Positions 49,200 to 56,649 of a stretch of 58,986 nucleotides of DNA are shown here, piece after piece; the stretch's first letter is position 1; each line of letters opens with the position of its first letter. Under the pieces are notes generated by a model. It worked only from the letters and a program-made list of their open reading frames with translations. It ran no database searches and had not been told where the DNA came from. A program made the translations under genes and the position numbers. Source of the stretch: Actinacidiphila glaucinigra (GTDB taxonomy: Bacteria > Actinomycetota > Actinomycetes > Streptomycetales > Streptomycetaceae); contig NZ_FZOF01000039.1 of assembly GCF_900188405.1 (NCBI RefSeq), positions 1-58,986 of the forward strand, in the 5' to 3' direction.

Positions 49200-50332
49200 C
49201 AGATCTCCATCCCGAACGGAAGGGTGAAGCGCACGTCACCCTCGACGATGTCTCGCATGTCCTCGACGTTGTGACGGAACATCAGCATGCGCTCGATGCC
49301 GAAGCCGAAGGCGAAGCCGCTGTACTTCTCCGGGTCGACGCCGCAGGCGGTGAGCACCCGGGGGTTGACCATGCCGCAGCCGCCGAGCTCGATCCAGCCC
49401 TCGCTGCCGCAGGTGCGGCAGGGACGGTCCGGGTTGCCGACGGACTCGCCGCGGCAGACGTAGCAGACCATGTCCATCTCGGCGGACGGCTCGGTGAAGG
49501 GGAAGTAGTTCGGGCGGAGCCGGGTGGTGATGTCCTCGCCGAACAGGGACTGGACCATGTGGTCCAGGGTGCCCTTGAGGTCCGCCATGGTCAGGCCCTC
49601 GTCCACGGCGAGCAGCTCGACCTGGTTGAACACCGGGGTGTGCGTGGCGTCCAGCTCGTCCGAGCGGTAGACCCGGCCGGGGCAGATCACGTAGACCGGG
49701 GGCTCGCGGTCGAGCAGGGAGCGGATCTGCACCGGGGAGGTGTGCGTGCGCAGCACGACGCCGCTCTCCTCGGGACCGGTCCCGGCGGGCTTGTCGCCCT
49801 CGACGAAGAACGTGTCCTGCATGGTGCGGGCCGGGTGGTCCGCCCAGATGTTCAGGGCGTCGAAGTTGAACCACTCGGCCTCGACCTCGGGGCCCTCGGC
49901 CACCTCGTAGCCCATGGCCACGAAGACGTCCTCGATGCGCTCGGAGAGCGTGGTCAGCGGGTGGCGGGCGCCGCGCGGGACGCGGTCGTACGGCAGGGTG
50001 ACGTCCACCGCCTCCTCGACCAGCACGCGCTCGTCGCGCTCGCTCTCCAGCACCTCCTGCCGGGCCTTGAGTGCCTGGCTGACCGCTCCGCGGGCCTGGC
50101 CGACGCGCTTGCCCGCGTCCGCCTTGGCGTGCGGCGGCAGTGCGCCGATCTCACGGTTGGCCAGGGCGAGCGGCGAGCGGTCCCCGGTGTGGGCCACCTT
50201 GACCTCGCGCAGTGCGTCGAGGTCGGCGGCCTCGGCGATGGCGGCGAGCGCCTCGTCGCGCCGGCGCTCGATCTCTTCCGGTTTCAGTGCCTCGACCTCG
50301 ACAGGGTCGTACGACTTGTTCGGTGCCGACAT
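49199..50332 (-). CDS. pheS: Phenylalanyl-tRNA synthetase alpha subunit
   Basis: This 377-residue catalytic subunit activates phenylalanine. The N-terminal coiled coil is ERRRDEALAAIAEAADLDAL. Class II motifs follow: HPARTMQDTFFV (motif 1 area), LLRTHTSPVQIRSL-like RTHTSPVQIRSL (motif 2), and SGFAFGFGIERMLMFRHNVE (motif 3). FTEPSAEMDMVC holds the substrate site. CYVC..C-C resembles a zinc site. ATG at 50332 follows GGGAAGAA. The operon is pheS-pheT. Confidence 0.97.
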   Translation of the reverse strand: MSAPNKSYDPVEVEALKPEEIERRRDEALAAIAEAADLDALREVKVAHTGDRSPLALANREIGALPPHAKADAGKRVGQARGAVSQALKARQEVLESERDERVLVEEAVDVTLPYDRVPRGARHPLTTLSERIEDVFVAMGYEVAEGPEVEAEWFNFDALNIWADHPARTMQDTFFVEGDKPAGTGPEESGVVLRTHTSPVQIRSLLDREPPVYVICPGRVYRSDELDATHTPVFNQVELLAVDEGLTMADLKGTLDHMVQSLFGEDITTRLRPNYFPFTEPSAEMDMVCYVCRGESVGNPDRPCRTCGSEGWIELGGCGMVNPRVLTACGVDPEKYSGFAFGFGIERMLMFRHNVEDMRDIVEGDVRFTLPFGMEI

Positions 50333-50401
50333 TTCTTCCCGTTCCGATGTGGGTGATGGCGTGGCCGACCTGCTCGCCCGACCGCTGAATGCCAAGGGTC
50401 G

Positions 50402-50407
50402 AGTCTA
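50402..50407 (-). promoter_or_regulatory. Possible -10 of pheST
   Basis: TAGACT on the minus strand lies about 70 bases before pheS. The -35 is not clear, and I saw no T-box or leader-peptide attenuator in the 135-base gap. Confidence 0.3.
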
Positions 50408-50467
50408 TCGGGGCCACGGGGAGAGGCTGGTCACGCCCGTCGGGGCCGGTGGATCACCACGCGATGC

Positions 50468-51592
50468 TCAGGCCGCGAAGGCCGGCGCCCCGACGGGCAG
50501 GGTAAATCGGAACTGGGCGCCCTTGCCGGGCGCGCGACCCACCGTGATCGAGCCGCCGTGGGCCTCGACGATGCCCTTGACGATGTACAGCCCCAGGCCC
50601 GTGCCGCCGCGTTTGCTGCCCCGCCAGAAGCGGGTGAAGACGCGGTTCATGGACTCCTCCGGGATGCCGGGTCCCTCGTCGCTCACGGTCACCGCTGTTC
50701 CGGACCATCCGCGCTCGCGCGGAGACGACGAGGGTGCTACGTCAATGGTGACAGTTCCCTCGCCGTGGCGCACGGCGTTTTCCAGCAGGTTCCCCAGGAT
50801 CTGGTCCACCTTGTCGGGGTCGGCCCACAGCGAGGGCAGCGACTGCGCGACCCGTACGGCGAAGCGGTCCGCGGGCTGTCCGGCGGCGACGAGGGCGTCC
50901 ACGTGGCGGCGCACCGCCGCGGCGATGTCGACCGGCTGCCGGCGCACCTCCAGGCGGCCGGAGTCGATGCGGGAGATGTCGAGCAGCTCGGCGATCAGCC
51001 GGGTGACGCGGTTGGCGTCGGCGTGCACGGTCTCCAGCATGAGCTTCTTCTGGTCCTCGGTGAAGCGTTCCCACTTCGCCAGCAGCGTGGCGGTGAAGCC
51101 TTTGACCGAGGTGAGCGGGGAGCGCAGCTCGTGCGCGACGGTGGCGATCAGCTCGGCGTGGCTGCGCTCGGTGCGCCGCCGCGCCTCGGTGCCGCGCAGC
51201 GCGACGACCAGCCGGCGCACCGGTCCCGTGGGGTGGTCGCGGACGTACCGGGCGCAGACCAGCACCTCGCGGCCGCCGGGGAGCAGCAGGTTGCGCTCGG
51301 GCTGCCCGGTGCGGGTGGCCAGGCCCGCGTACGGGTCGGTGAGCTGCCACCAGCGGCGCCCGTCCAGGTCCTCCAGGGGCAGCGCCTGCTCGATCGGGCG
51401 GCCGAGGACGTCGGCGGGGTCGAGCGCGGTGATCCGGGCGGCGGCGGCGTTGAAGCAGAGCACGATCCCGTGCTCGTCGGCGACGACGAGGCCGTCCGGG
51501 AGCTCGTCGGCTGTGACGCCGAGTTCGGTCAGGACGGTCGGCCAGCCCTCCGGCGCGCTCGGCGGCGTGCCGCCGTTCATCCTGACGTCCAT
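50468..51592 (-). CDS. PAS-domain sensor histidine kinase (soluble)
   Basis: A 374-residue kinase without membrane helices. A PAS domain occupies about 15-130 (ELPDGLVVADEHGIVLCFNA; ALDPADVLGRPIEQALPL). The HisKA domain has the phospho-acceptor His in IATVAHELRSPLTSVKGF. The ATPase domain has the N-box NLLENAVRHGEG, the G1-box VSDEGPGIPEESM and the G2-box GGTGLGLYIVKGIVEAHGGS. No response regulator is adjacent. The ATG at 51592 follows GGAGAGGGGG at a long spacing; an ATG four codons later is possible. Confidence 0.92.
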   Translation of the reverse strand: MDVRMNGGTPPSAPEGWPTVLTELGVTADELPDGLVVADEHGIVLCFNAAAARITALDPADVLGRPIEQALPLEDLDGRRWWQLTDPYAGLATRTGQPERNLLLPGGREVLVCARYVRDHPTGPVRRLVVALRGTEARRRTERSHAELIATVAHELRSPLTSVKGFTATLLAKWERFTEDQKKLMLETVHADANRVTRLIAELLDISRIDSGRLEVRRQPVDIAAAVRRHVDALVAAGQPADRFAVRVAQSLPSLWADPDKVDQILGNLLENAVRHGEGTVTIDVAPSSSPRERGWSGTAVTVSDEGPGIPEESMNRVFTRFWRGSKRGGTGLGLYIVKGIVEAHGGSITVGRAPGKGAQFRFTLPVGAPAFAA

Positions 51593-51636
51593 CCCCGTAA
51601 CCCCCTCTCCAGGGCGGTCCCCGGGGCGTCACACTA

Positions 51637-52470
51637 CTAGCTCATCGTTACGGAGCGGCACCCTCCGGGAGCACGCTGCGCGCGAGCGGAGGCATAGAGG
51701 CACACGGCGGCGGCCGTGGCGAGGTTGAGGCTCTCGGCGCGGCCGTGGATGGGGACGCGCACCACCTCGTCCGCGAGTGCGCGGGTCTCCTCCGGCAGGC
51801 CCCAGGCCTCGTTTCCGAAGATCCAGGCGGTGGGGCCGCCCATCGTGCCCTCGTCGAGTTCGGCGTCGAGGTCGCGTTCCCCCGCGCCGTCGGCGGCGAG
51901 CAGCCGTACCCCGGCCCCGCGCAGGCCGTCCACGACGGTCTCCATGGGAACGCCGACGGCGACCGGAAGGTGGAAGAGGCTGCCGACGGACGCGCGTACG
52001 GCCTTGGGGTTGTACAGGTCGACGGAGGCGTCGGTGAGGACGACCGCGTCCGCGCCCGCGGCGTCCGCGCAGCGCAGCACGGTGCCGGCGTTGCCGGGGT
52101 CGCGCACATGGGCGAGGACGGCGACGAGCTTCGGCCGGGCGCGCAGCACCTCCTCGAACGGGGTGTCCAGGAAGCGGCACAGCCCGATGACCCCCTGCGG
52201 GGTGACGGTGTCCGACATCTCGGCGACGACCTCGTCGGTCGCGGTGAGCACGGGCACCCCGGCGGCGCGGGCCGCGGCGACGATCCCTTCGTGCCGGGCG
52301 GCGGCCTCGGGGGTGACGTAGACCTCGACCAGGTGTGCCATGGCCTCGCGCACGGCCTGCGGTCCCTCGGCGAGGAAGCGCCGCTCCTTGCCGCGGAAGC
52401 TGCGCTTGGCGAGGCGCCGCGCGGCGACGACTCGGGGGGATCGCAGGGAGGTCAGCTCGGGGCCGGGCAT
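51637..52470 (-). CDS. TrmH/SpoU-family RNA 2'-O-methyltransferase
   Basis: This 277-residue SPOUT enzyme methylates ribose in rRNA or tRNA. The N-terminal substrate-binding domain has ARRLAKRSFRGKERRFLAEG. The SpoU fold shows motif 1 VRDPGNAGTVLRCADAAGAD, motif 2 WIFGNEAWGLPEE and motif 3 VPIHGRAESLNLATAAAVCL with the catalytic Asn and knot residues. I chose ATG 52470 (MPGPELTS), which matches family length; GTG at 52485 is an alternative. It lies downstream of rplT, as is common in actinobacteria. Confidence 0.9.
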   Translation of the reverse strand: MPGPELTSLRSPRVVAARRLAKRSFRGKERRFLAEGPQAVREAMAHLVEVYVTPEAAARHEGIVAAARAAGVPVLTATDEVVAEMSDTVTPQGVIGLCRFLDTPFEEVLRARPKLVAVLAHVRDPGNAGTVLRCADAAGADAVVLTDASVDLYNPKAVRASVGSLFHLPVAVGVPMETVVDGLRGAGVRLLAADGAGERDLDAELDEGTMGGPTAWIFGNEAWGLPEETRALADEVVRVPIHGRAESLNLATAAAVCLYASARAQRAPGGCRSVTMS

Positions 52471-52538
52471 GGGCGGTGCACTCACTTCGGTCGTCGGTGT
52501 CCGGCCGGAAGCGCGGCGCGGCGCTCCGGAACGCAGCA

Positions 52539-52569
52539 CGGACCCGCAGGCGCAGGGCCTGCGGGTCCG
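52539..52569 (-). terminator. Terminator of the infC-rpmI-rplT operon
   Basis: A perfect 12-base stem (52539-52550 with 52558-52569) closes a seven-base loop, 13 bases past the rplT stop. Confidence 0.75.
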
Positions 52570-52581
52570 GAAGAGCGTGGG

Positions 52582-52965
52582 TCAGGCCGCCTTGGGGGCG
52601 TTGACGTCGCTCGGCAGGGCCTTCTGGGCCACCTCGACCAGCGCGGCGAACGCGTTGGCGTCGTTCACGGCCAGCTCGGCGAGGATCTTGCGGTCCACCT
52701 CGACGTTGGCAGCCTTCAGACCCTGGATGAAGCGGTTGTAGGTGATGCCGTTGGCGCGGGCAGCGGCGTTGATGCGCTGGATCCACAGCTGACGGAAGTC
52801 GCCCTTGCGCTTCTTGCGGTCGTTGTAGTTGTAGACGAGGGAGTGGGTGACCTGCTCCTTCGCCTTGCGGTACAGGCGGGACCGCTGGCCGCGGTAACCG
52901 CTGGCCTGCTCGAGGATCGCCCGGCGCTTCTTCTGGGCGTTGACTGCCCGCTTGACGCGTGCCAC
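52582..52965 (-). CDS. rplT: 50S ribosomal protein L20
   Basis: This 127-residue protein binds 23S rRNA early in large-subunit assembly. The N-terminal basic extension MARVKRAVNAQKKRRAILEQ and the conserved YNDRKKRKGDFRQLWIQRIN are diagnostic. In many bacteria L20 also represses its own operon; a matching leader was not identified here. It is last in infC-rpmI-rplT, 100 bases after rpmI. Confidence 0.98.
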   Translation of the reverse strand: MARVKRAVNAQKKRRAILEQASGYRGQRSRLYRKAKEQVTHSLVYNYNDRKKRKGDFRQLWIQRINAAARANGITYNRFIQGLKAANVEVDRKILAELAVNDANAFAALVEVAQKALPSDVNAPKAA

Positions 52966-53038
52966 TAGATAACTCCTTCTAAGGGACCGTGGGGGTGCTC
53001 ACACGGCCCGAAAACGAATGGGTCCCGGTCCAGCATCG

Positions 53039-53060
53039 CGCCCCCTGGTCGAAGGGGGCG
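53039..53060 (-). promoter_or_regulatory. Hairpin between rpmI and rplT
   Basis: CGCCCCC (53039-53045) pairs with GGGGGCG (53054-53060) around an eight-base loop. It lies just past the rpmI stop and may stabilise the rpmI end or tune rplT expression. Confidence 0.45.
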
Positions 53061-53065
53061 TGCCG

Positions 53066-53260
53066 TCACTTGCCGAGAAGCTTCTTGATCTTCTTGGCGT
53101 CGGGCTTGGCCAGGACGACAGTGCCGGTGAGGGCACGGGTCTTCGTCGACGGCTTGTGCTCAAGCAGGTGGCGCTTGCCGGCGCGCTCGCGGATCACCTT
53201 GCCGGAGCCGGTGATCTTGAATCGCTTGCTCGCACCGCTGTGGGTCTTGTTCTTCGGCAT
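53066..53260 (-). CDS. rpmI: 50S ribosomal protein L35
   Basis: A 64-residue basic ribosomal protein. MPKNKTHSGASKRFKITGSG is the family signature, and HLLEHKPSTKTRAL and DAKKIKKLLGK complete it. It lies between infC and rplT, the usual order. A strong short-loop hairpin lies upstream of it. Confidence 0.98.
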   Translation of the reverse strand: MPKNKTHSGASKRFKITGSGKVIRERAGKRHLLEHKPSTKTRALTGTVVLAKPDAKKIKKLLGK

Positions 53261-53289
53261 GCGCCGTAGTCTCCTCGTCGCTGGCCCTC

Positions 53290-53311
53290 CCGTCCGCCCG
53301 GGGGCGGACGG
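53290..53311 (-). terminator. Hairpin (attenuator or processing site) between infC and rpmI
   Basis: A perfect 10-base stem (53290-53299 with 53302-53311) with a nominal two-base loop sits in the 118-base infC-rpmI gap. It may reduce read-through or protect the infC end. L35 and L20 must still be made in ribosomal amounts, so an rpmI promoter here is possible. Confidence 0.5.
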
Positions 53312-53378
53312 AGAGCGTCAGTCCTTCATTGCGTTACCCGGAGCGAACTCCGGGTCCTGGCAACGCCGTCAGACGGCG

Positions 53379-54029
53379 TCAGCTGGCGTCGGCGGGAGCG
53401 TCCTGCTCGTGCTCGAGCTCGAGCTCCTGCTCCTGCTCCGGCTCGTCGGGGTCCTTCGGCAGGCGACCGGCCTTGCGGGCGGCCTGCGCCTCGCGGGCCT
53501 CGGCCATCGCCTCGGTCTTCTTCTTGTGCGGACCGAGAACCATGATCATGTTGCGGCCGTCCTGCTTCGGCGAGGACTCCACGAAGCCCAGGTCCTGGAC
53601 GTCGTCGGCGAGCCGCTGCAGCAGTCGGAAGCCCAGCTCCGGGCGCGACTGCTCACGACCGCGGAACATGATCGTGATCTTGACCTTGTCGCCCTGCTTG
53701 AGGAACCGGACGACGTGACCCTTCTTGGTGTCATAGTCGTGCGGGTCGATCTTCGGCCGGAGCTTCATCTCCTTGATGACCGTGTGCGCCTGGTTCTTGC
53801 GCGCCTCACGGGCCTTCATGGCCGACTCGTACTTGAACTTGCCGTAGTCCATGAGCTTGCAGACCGGCGGGCGTGCGGTCGCCGCCACCTCGACCAGGTC
53901 GAGGTCGTACTCCTGCGCAAGCTCCAGTGCCTTGGCAAGCGGCACGATGCCGACCTGCTCGCCACTGGGACCGACGAGTCGCACCTCGGGGACGCGAATC
54001 CGGTCGTTGATGCGGGGCTCGGCGCTGAT
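53379..54029 (-). CDS. infC: Translation initiation factor IF-3, apparent AUC start
   Basis: This 216-residue factor keeps 30S free and checks the start codon. The N-domain begins ISAEPRINDRIRVPEVRLVG and contains MDYGKFKYESAMKAREARKN. The C-domain has KLRPKIDPHDYDTKKGHVVR and VKITIMFRGREQSRPELGFR. The family begins at ISAEPRIND, where the codon is ATC, 4 bases after GAGGAGG. No ATG, GTG or TTG is in frame for about 33 codons upstream. A rare start fits IF-3 autoregulation, known from E. coli AUU. A Glu/Gln-rich C-terminal tail is typical of actinobacteria. Confidence 0.93.
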   Translation of the reverse strand: MSAEPRINDRIRVPEVRLVGPSGEQVGIVPLAKALELAQEYDLDLVEVAATARPPVCKLMDYGKFKYESAMKAREARKNQAHTVIKEMKLRPKIDPHDYDTKKGHVVRFLKQGDKVKITIMFRGREQSRPELGFRLLQRLADDVQDLGFVESSPKQDGRNMIMVLGPHKKKTEAMAEAREAQAARKAGRLPKDPDEPEQEQELELEHEQDAPADAS

Positions 54030-54343
54030 GGGGCCTCCTCGGTAGCACCACGCGACTGACTGGATTGACAGGCGCGTAACGTCTGAAAACTTGGTCCGGC
54101 CCGTGAGGAGGCGTGAAAAACGCCCCATACGGGTCACAGGCGGATGCTCCTCACAACCGGGAGCACCGCCGCGGCATTCCGCGGGGCGCGTCGGGCACCG
54201 CGTCCTCTTCCGGGGACACGGCACCTGACCGGTGACCCGCCGCCCTCGAGGGGCCGGCAAGGTGGGAGATCGGAGCCTCCACTTGTGGGCTGAAGCGCTC
54301 CGTTTCCGTGACGTCCACGGGGTGTCCAGCCGGTCGATCGTCA

Positions 54344-54352
54344 AGCATACCA
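54344..54352 (-). promoter_or_regulatory. Candidate extended -10 promoter of infC-rpmI-rplT
   Basis: TATGCT preceded by TGG forms an extended -10. The -35 region (TTACGG, 18 bases upstream) is weak. Confidence 0.4.
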
Positions 54353-54389
54353 GTGTCCGACCGCAGACCGTAATCGGCCGACGTGGCCC

Positions 54390-54395
54390 TATCGT
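54390..54395 (+). promoter_or_regulatory. -10 of the DUF1844 gene (leaderless)
   Basis: TATCGT ends 7 bases before the ATG at 54403, so transcription probably starts at the ATG. Confidence 0.45.
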
Positions 54396-54402
54396 GTGAG
54401 GC

Positions 54403-54780
54403 ATGAGTGACGCCAGCCCCCAGCACCAGTCCCCCTCCGCGGACCGCCCCGACTTCGACACGATGACCCGCGACATCGCGGACGTCCCGGCGGTCGAGGT
54501 GATCACCACGGTCGCGGTGCACCTGATGAGCGCGGCGGCGGTGAACCTCGGCCTCGCGGAGGACGGCGACCGGCACAAGGACCTCGACGAGGCACGCAAG
54601 CTGATCACCGCCCTGGCCGGCCTGGTCACCGCCGGCGCGACCGAGATCGGCTCCTACCACGCCGCCCCGCTGCGGGACGGCCTGAAGTCGCTGCAGCTCG
54701 CCTTCCGTGAGGAGTCCGTCGTCCCCGACGCTCCGGGCGAGGGCCCCGGCGAGAAGTTCACCGGCCCCGTCCACGGCTAG
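54403..54780 (+). CDS. DUF1844 family protein
   Basis: This 125-residue protein has the DUF1844 domain: DIADVPAVEVITTVAVHLMS and AAAVNLGLAEDGDRHKDLDE, then LDEARKLITALAGLVTAG. The family is often found beside infC in actinobacteria. The N-terminal 25 residues are a polar Gln/Ser/Pro tail. Function is unknown. It diverges from infC and ends at a convergent terminator. Confidence 0.88.
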   Translation: MSDASPQHQSPSADRPDFDTMTRDIADVPAVEVITTVAVHLMSAAAVNLGLAEDGDRHKDLDEARKLITALAGLVTAGATEIGSYHAAPLRDGLKSLQLAFREESVVPDAPGEGPGEKFTGPVHG

Positions 54781-54806
54781 GCCGGCCGCACCTCCCGAAC
54801 GTTCGA

Positions 54807-54838
54807 GACGGCGTCGCCCCCGGTGGGGCGGCGCCGTC
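54807..54838. terminator. Bidirectional terminator between DUF1844 and sseB genes
   Basis: A 14-base stem with one G-T-type mismatch (54807-54820 with 54825-54838) and a CGGT loop. It overlaps the sseB stop codon. Confidence 0.75.
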
Positions 54839-55571
54839 AGCGTGTGAAGAGCGGTTCGCCGGGCAGCCGGGTGTCCGCCGGGAGCAGCGCCAGCTCGATG
54901 CCGCGCACCAGCGCGCCGCGCAGCACCTCGTCCGCCGCGAGCGTCGCCGCGACGCGCTGCGCGACCTGCGGCACGTCGGCGCCCGCGTCCAGGACCAGCC
55001 CCAGCGTGCCGTCGGCGTCCGCCGAGGGGACGAGGTGGGCACGGACCACCTCCGGCGCCGTCCCCACCGCGGCCCGCAGGGCATCGCGGACCGCGGGGTC
55101 CGCCAGCGGGTCCGCGTCCGCGCGGCCCGAGGCGACGGCGCGCAGCGCGCCGCCGGTCAGCGCGTACGGCACGGGCCCGGCCATGTCGATCAGCAGGGTG
55201 TCGGCCTTCTCGTGCGCCAGCGCCTGCAGCGCCTGGCCCAGCGGCACCGCCACCGGCCGCGCGTCCGGCCGCCAGCGCGCGAGGGCCTCGGTGGAGGTGA
55301 AGGCCGGCAGCGCCTTGCGGCCGTCGGCCGCCTGGAGGGTCGGCACCGCCATGTCGCTGGTCTTCTCGCGGCGCAGCCCTCCCGGTCCCTCCTCGACCTC
55401 CCCGAGCAGCGCCACCACCGGCACCAGGAAGCGCGCGCCGGGGAGCGCCGCCAGCACCTCGGGTTCGGCCGACGGATCGGCGTCGTACGCGGCGAGCGCC
55501 GCCGCGAGCCGGGGGTCGGCGGTGCCGTCGTCGTCGGAGAAGCCGGAGTCGGGGATGTTCTTGAGAGCCAC
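54837..55571 (-). CDS. SseB family protein
   Basis: A 244-residue protein with the SseB N-terminal domain: PEVLAALPGARFLVPVVALL, LPAFTSTEALARWRPDARPV and ALAHEKADTLLIDMAGPVPY. The C-terminal half (about 160-240) resembles the SseB C-terminal domain (LVLDAGADVPQVAQRVAATL). The GTG at 55571 has TACCCT 6 bases upstream, so it may be leaderless, though a GGGAG also overlaps this spot. Its function in Streptomyces is unclear. Confidence 0.88.
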   Translation of the reverse strand: MALKNIPDSGFSDDDGTADPRLAAALAAYDADPSAEPEVLAALPGARFLVPVVALLGEVEEGPGGLRREKTSDMAVPTLQAADGRKALPAFTSTEALARWRPDARPVAVPLGQALQALAHEKADTLLIDMAGPVPYALTGGALRAVASGRADADPLADPAVRDALRAAVGTAPEVVRAHLVPSADADGTLGLVLDAGADVPQVAQRVAATLAADEVLRGALVRGIELALLPADTRLPGEPLFTR

Positions 55572-55577
55572 CTCCCG

Positions 55578-55583
55578 AGGGTA
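55578..55583 (-). promoter_or_regulatory. -10 of the sseB gene (leaderless)
   Basis: TACCCT on the minus strand ends 6 bases before the GTG at 55571. Confidence 0.4.
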
Positions 55584-55668
55584 TCGGGGCTGCCGGGCCG
55601 CGATTTCTTACGCCCCCTTCATCCGCCTCTCACGGACCGCGCAGTTTCCGTCCCTAGCTTCCCTGGGC

Positions 55669-56649
55669 ATGGCTTACGAGAACCCCGCCGCACTTCGTCC
55701 CGGCGGCACGGACGTCGCCGGCCCTGCCTCCCGCGCCCCTCGCGGCACCGTGCGCGCGGTGACGGCGACCGCGCTGCTGGCGTGCGCCGTGCTCGGCACG
55801 GCGACGTACGGGGCGGCGTCGCCGCCGCGCACGGCGGCGGTGATCACGACCGGGGCCGGGGCCGGCGGGGCGGCGAACGTGGCGATCGTGAAGGTGAGCG
55901 AGGAGCCCCGGATGGTGTGGAGCGAGGTACTGGCGACGGCGCTGCGGGACGTGTCCGGGGACCCGCGGGCGCGCTACTCGGTGGCGGTGCTGGACACCGC
56001 CACGGGCGGCCGTGCGGTGCACGGGGACGGGCTGTACGACACGGCGAGCATCGTCAAGGTCGACATCCTGGCGGCGTTGCTGCTCCAGGCCCAGGACGCA
56101 GGGCGGGACCTGACGGCGCAGGAGAAGGCCTGGGCCGAGGTGATGATCGAGGACAGCGACAACGCGGCGGCCACCGCGCTGTGGCGGGCGATAGGCCGGG
56201 GCGCCGGGCTGGACGCCGCCAACCACCGCCTCGGGCTCACCTCGACCACGGCGGGCAGCGGGCCGCTGTGGGGGCTGACCCAGACCACGGCGGCCGACCA
56301 GCTCACGCTGCTGCAAGGGGTCTTCGGCGCCGACGGCGCCCTCGACGCGGCGTCCCGCGCGTATGTCCGGCGGCTGATGGGACGCGTCGCGGCCGGGCAG
56401 GCCTGGGGCGTGCCGACCGCGGCCGACGGCTCCTACGAGGTCAAGAACGGCTGGTTGCGGCGGAGTACGACCGGGCTGTGGGACATCAACAGCATCGGCC
56501 GGGTCCGGGCCGGCGGGCGGACGTACCTGGTCGCCGTGGTCTCCCGCGGCAGCACGACGCAGGCCGCGGGCATCACGCTGGTGGAACGGGCCGCGCGGGC
56601 GGCGGTCGGCTCCTTCAGCCGCGCCGCCGGCCGTTCCGGGAGTTCGTGA
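55669..56649 (+). CDS. Class A beta-lactamase-fold serine hydrolase, exported
   Basis: This 326-residue protein has a signal/anchor segment (AVTATALLACAVLGTATYGA, about 30-50) and a penicillin-binding-protein fold. The three active-site motifs are SIVK (in TASIVKVDILAALL), SDN (IEDSDNAAATALW) and KNG (YEVKNGWLRR) in place of KTG. WGVPTAADGSYEVKNGW is typical of class A-like proteins. It may be a DD-carboxypeptidase or a low-activity lactamase rather than true resistance. Its last 35 bases overlap the convergent mycosin gene. Confidence 0.88.
   Translation: MAYENPAALRPGGTDVAGPASRAPRGTVRAVTATALLACAVLGTATYGAASPPRTAAVITTGAGAGGAANVAIVKVSEEPRMVWSEVLATALRDVSGDPRARYSVAVLDTATGGRAVHGDGLYDTASIVKVDILAALLLQAQDAGRDLTAQEKAWAEVMIEDSDNAAATALWRAIGRGAGLDAANHRLGLTSTTAGSGPLWGLTQTTAADQLTLLQGVFGADGALDAASRAYVRRLMGRVAAGQAWGVPTAADGSYEVKNGWLRRSTTGLWDINSIGRVRAGGRTYLVAVVSRGSTTQAAGITLVERAARAAVGSFSRAAGRSGSS

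Larger units (their letters stand above)
54030..54402. other. infC leader and divergent control region
   Basis: No other gene is present. On the minus strand an extended -10 (TGG-TATGCT, 54352-54344) would start a leader of roughly 310 bases before infC. Hairpins lie at 54145-54165 (TGCTCC/GGAGCA) and near 54106-54124 (GGCGT/ACGCC). An in-frame ATG at 54128 would give an unlikely 33-residue extension of IF-3. Confidence 0.5.

Noticed and set aside
53379..54629. IF-3 extended to an upstream start
   Set aside because: The extension runs through the leader and the divergent DUF1844 gene and has no family similarity.
55669..56649. True antibiotic-resistance beta-lactamase
   Set aside because: KNG replaces KTG, and the fold is common to DD-peptidases; resistance cannot be claimed from sequence.
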